The notes below the pieces were generated by a model. That model saw only the letters and a program-made list of their open reading frames with translations. It did no database searches and had not been told where the DNA came from. From assembly GCA_013042995.1 (NCBI GenBank), contig JABDPB010000117.1:25365-89364 (forward strand): a stretch of DNA of 64,000 nt, read 5' to 3'. This DNA comes from Ignavibacteriaceae bacterium (GTDB taxonomy: Bacteria > Bacteroidota > Ignavibacteria > Ignavibacteriales > Ignavibacteriaceae). Numbering within the stretch: the first letter of the stretch is position 1; the number at the start of each line of letters is the position of its first letter. Positions 60,951-64,000 of the stretch are shown here, piece by piece. The position numbers and the translations under genes are program-made.

Positions 60951-62963
60951 ATGAATTACATTTTTAAAGAAAAGAGATTCAATAATCCATTCAATTTAGC
61001 TTTCTTTCTCATAATAATTTTTCTTTTCTCACCGACTCTGATTTATTCCCAATCAAACCAACAGGAAAAAGGTGAGCAAACAAATCTTACAGGGCATCAT
61101 GAAATTAAAGATGATGACTATGTCCCAGACTTAAGAGACAGCCAGCAAAGATCACCAGCCTATAATTTTACAATGAGTAATATAACTACTGCTCAAGTAA
61201 ATGTGGATGGGAATGGACAAAACATTGTTGGAGATGCAGCAAACGAACCATCCATTGCTGTTGACCCAACTGAAAGGAATAAAGTCGTAATAGGATGGCG
61301 GCAGTTTAATACGGTGAGCAGTAATTTTCGCCAGGCTGGTTTTGGATTCTCAACAAATGGTGGCCAGACATGGACTTTCCCTGGTGTAATTCAACCAGGT
61401 ATATTCCGCTCAGATCCAGTACTGGATGCTGATAAAGATGGAAATATTTTTTATAACAGTCTGACAAATTCCCCTACATTTTTGTGCGATGTATTTAAAT
61501 CAGGTGACGGTGGTGCCTCTTGGAATGGTGGTACTTTTGCGCAGGGAGGAGATAAACAATGGATGACCATAGATAAAACGAACGGTTCCGGAACCGGACA
61601 TAATTATTCGTTCTGGACATCCAGTTTCAGTGTATGTAGTCCTGATTTTTTTACACGCTCAACTGATGGCGGATTGAGTTTTCAAGATTGTGTTTCAATA
61701 CCGAATGATCCTCAATGGGGTACTTTGACTGTTAATTCTGATGGTGATCTTTATGTTGGAGGTACCATAGGATTTGATTTTCTTGTGGCAAAATCAACTA
61801 ACGCAAAAAATCCCAGCGTTACAGTTTCCTGGAGTATGAGTACAATTGTAAATTTAGATGGTTCAACTACATTTGGCGGAGGACCTAATCCGGGAGGATT
61901 GCTAGGTCAAACCTGGATTGCAGTTGATACCTCAGGTGGTGCATATCACGATAACGTTTACTTGTTATGCACGGTTGATCGAAACTCATCTGGCGATCCT
62001 GCAGATGTGATGTTTGCTCGCAGTACAGATGAAGGTGTTACCTGGAGTTCACCGATGAAAATTAATGATGATCCCGGTACTAGTGCATATCAATGGTTTG
62101 GAACTATGTCTGTTGCACCAAATGGAAGAATAGATGTTGTATGGCTGGACACCCGTGATAATGGGCAAAGTAACATATCAGCTTTATATTATTCAAATTC
62201 TTTCGATGGGGGTATAACCTGGTCGCCAAACGAAAGGCAATCTGACTTCTTTAATTCCCATCTTGGGTGGCCAAACCAAAACAAAATGGGAGATTACTTT
62301 GATATGGTTTCCGATAGTGGCGGAGCATCGCTCGCCTGGGCTGCCACATTTAACGGTGAACAGGATGTTTACTACAGTTACATTGCTGATACAACTGTTA
62401 TCCCTGTAGAACTAGTTTCATTCTCTGCCTCTGCTGCTGCAAATGTTATTATGCTTTCCTGGTCAACGGCAACAGAGTTAAATAACCATGGTTTTGAAAT
62501 TGAGAGAAGTGCAGATAAAACGATTTGGAGAACGATTGGCTTTAAAGAAGGAAAAGGAACAACATCGGAAACGCAGCAATACTCTTATTCAGATATATTA
62601 TCTGGTATTAATTCATCCAGACTATATTACAGATTAAAGCAATTAGATTTTGATGGTAGTTTTGAATACTCAAAAATTGTGGAAGCTGTAGTCGCTCCAA
62701 TCGATTTTGCGCTTTCACAAAACTATCCAAATCCGTTTAATCCTGTTACAATTATTAACTATCAATTACCCGCAAAAATATTTGTTTCACTAAAAATTTA
62801 TGACGTTCTTGGAAACGAAATTGCAGCATTGGTAAACGAAGAAAAACCTCCAGGCAAATATGAAGTAGAGTTTGATGCAACAAATCTCACAAGCGGGACA
62901 TATTTTTATAAATTGCAGGCAGGTAATTTTGTTGAAACGAAAAAGATGATTCTCTTACGCTAA
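60951..62963 (+). CDS. Secreted sialidase/BNR-repeat-like protein with T9SS sorting domain
   Basis: Asp-box-like SxDGGxTW repeats (STNGGQTWTF, STDEGVTWSS, SFDGGITWSP); C-term NYPNPFNPVTIINYQL...ETKKMILLR. Confidence 0.87.
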   Translation: MNYIFKEKRFNNPFNLAFFLIIIFLFSPTLIYSQSNQQEKGEQTNLTGHHEIKDDDYVPDLRDSQQRSPAYNFTMSNITTAQVNVDGNGQNIVGDAANEPSIAVDPTERNKVVIGWRQFNTVSSNFRQAGFGFSTNGGQTWTFPGVIQPGIFRSDPVLDADKDGNIFYNSLTNSPTFLCDVFKSGDGGASWNGGTFAQGGDKQWMTIDKTNGSGTGHNYSFWTSSFSVCSPDFFTRSTDGGLSFQDCVSIPNDPQWGTLTVNSDGDLYVGGTIGFDFLVAKSTNAKNPSVTVSWSMSTIVNLDGSTTFGGGPNPGGLLGQTWIAVDTSGGAYHDNVYLLCTVDRNSSGDPADVMFARSTDEGVTWSSPMKINDDPGTSAYQWFGTMSVAPNGRIDVVWLDTRDNGQSNISALYYSNSFDGGITWSPNERQSDFFNSHLGWPNQNKMGDYFDMVSDSGGASLAWAATFNGEQDVYYSYIADTTVIPVELVSFSASAAANVIMLSWSTATELNNHGFEIERSADKTIWRTIGFKEGKGTTSETQQYSYSDILSGINSSRLYYRLKQLDFDGSFEYSKIVEAVVAPIDFALSQNYPNPFNPVTIINYQLPAKIFVSLKIYDVLGNEIAALVNEEKPPGKYEVEFDATNLTSGTYFYKLQAGNFVETKKMILLR

Positions 62964-62995
62964 TTATTGAAATGGTAAAAGACTATTTTTTACCC

Positions 62996-63028
62996 AAACC
63001 CCTATCAATCAAAGCCGATAGGGGTTTT
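62996..63028. terminator. Rho-independent terminator between convergent genes
   Basis: AACCCCTATC-N10-GATAGGGGTT followed by ttattttattt. Confidence 0.8.
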
Positions 63029-64000
63029 ATTTTATTTCTTTCAGAGTATTAATTATCAACTCCCACGCTTTCTTAACATGTTCTTCCTGAGTTCTCAATC
63101 CCGAAATTGAAATTCTTAAAATATATATGCCGTTAAGTTTTGTGTGAGATAAAAAGAGCTTTCCGCTTTTGTTTATTTTGCTAAGAAGATTTTCATTAAA
63201 AGTATTCAGTTCATTTTCGCTTTTATTTTTTTTTGAAATAGCTCTAAAACAGACAACACCTAAATTAGCGGGAGCCATTATTTCAAAATCATCACTTTCT
63301 TCTATCCATTTAGCAAACATTTTTGCTAAACGAATGTGTTCTCTAATTCTATTCTGTAAGCCTTCAACTCCAAAATAACGAATGATAAACCATGGTTTAA
63401 GCGAACGGAATCTTCTGCCCAACTGGATTCCGTAATCCATAAAATCTGTTACTTCATCGCCTGCACTTTGCAGGTATTCAGCACTTAAACTAAAAGCACG
63501 CTTTAGCACTTCAGGTTTCTTTGTAAAGAAAAGACTGTAATCAATCGGTGTAAACATCCATTTGTGTGGATTGATGACGATTGAATCTGCTTTTTCAATA
63601 CCCTCAAGCATCCATTGCATTTCCGGAAGCATTGCTGCAGTTCCGGCATAAGCTGCATCCACGTGCAGCCATATGTTCTCATTACCACATATAGAACCAA
63701 TCTCATTCACATTATCAACACTTGTAGTAGAAGTTGTTCCGACTGTTGCTATTACACAGCATGGAATCCATCCATTTTGTTTGTCTTCATCTATAGCTTT
63801 TTTCAACTCATCGGGAATCATTTGAAAATCTTTGTCAACAGGTATTTTTCTTATACCTTCCAAACCAAATCCAAGAGTAACAACAGATTTATCAATTGAA
63901 AAATGTGCCTGTTCAGAAGCATAAATTCTTAACCGCGGAATATCGTTTCTTCCAGCCATTCCTTTTTCTCTAATTTTTAGATGATCAAGCTGTTCGCGGG
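63027..64000 (-). CDS. PLP-dependent aromatic-L-amino-acid decarboxylase-like (group II), 5'-truncated by window edge
   Basis: YASEQAHFSIDKS, VIATVGTTSTTSVDNV, WLHVDAAYAGTA, SIVINPHKWMFTPIDYS; frame remains open to base 64000 (..REQLDHLKIREKGMAGRNDIP). Confidence 0.93.
   Translation of the reverse strand, partial: REQLDHLKIREKGMAGRNDIPRLRIYASEQAHFSIDKSVVTLGFGLEGIRKIPVDKDFQMIPDELKKAIDEDKQNGWIPCCVIATVGTTSTTSVDNVNEIGSICGNENIWLHVDAAYAGTAAMLPEMQWMLEGIEKADSIVINPHKWMFTPIDYSLFFTKKPEVLKRAFSLSAEYLQSAGDEVTDFMDYGIQLGRRFRSLKPWFIIRYFGVEGLQNRIREHIRLAKMFAKWIEESDDFEIMAPANLGVVCFRAISKKNKSENELNTFNENLLSKINKSGKLFLSHTKLNGIYILRISISGLRTQEEHVKKAWELIINTLKEIK

Noticed and set aside
1-64000. CRISPR array, prophage, transposase or restriction-modification system
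   Set aside because: Scanned by eye; no regularly spaced repeats and no transposase, integrase, Cas or R-M protein signatures in the ORF list.

Overview
This 64 kb window is an AT-rich, gene-dense chromosomal segment. It most resembles a Bacteroidota/Ignavibacteria-type organism, based on five secreted proteins ending in the 'NYPNPFNP(S/T/E)T' type IX secretion C-terminal domain, DUF2723/DUF4837-type proteins and a three-subunit sdh/frd C-A-B operon. Taxonomy is inferred from protein features only; no search was run. Most content is housekeeping: a glnE fragment, tilS-hpt-ftsH, greA, secG, obg, rpsU, sdhCAB, one tRNA with a CAT anticodon and an AddB-like nuclease. I saw no CRISPR array, prophage or intact transposon. 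The most notable loci are: (1) a cobalamin riboswitch at about 38.62 kb with a readable, mutually exclusive anti-sequestrator/sequestrator pair upstream of a BtuB-like receptor and a DUF6580-like membrane protein; (2) a TetR-headed envelope transport operon (51.9-58.7 kb) with SDR, LolA-like protein, two FtsX permeases, ABC ATPase and a beta-barrel, plus a TGAAC-N4-GTTCA operator; (3) a 1001-aa coiled-coil/degenerate P-loop/wHTH protein translationally coupled to an MscS channel (46.3-50.3 kb); (4) a divergent ATP-grasp / C39-like peptidase pair (42.3-44.2 kb); (5) an ECF sigma factor apparently fused to a Cys-less anti-sigma-like tail; and (6) a T9SS-sorted protein interrupted by one in-frame TGA. 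All family names come from reading the translations and need HMM or structure confirmation.
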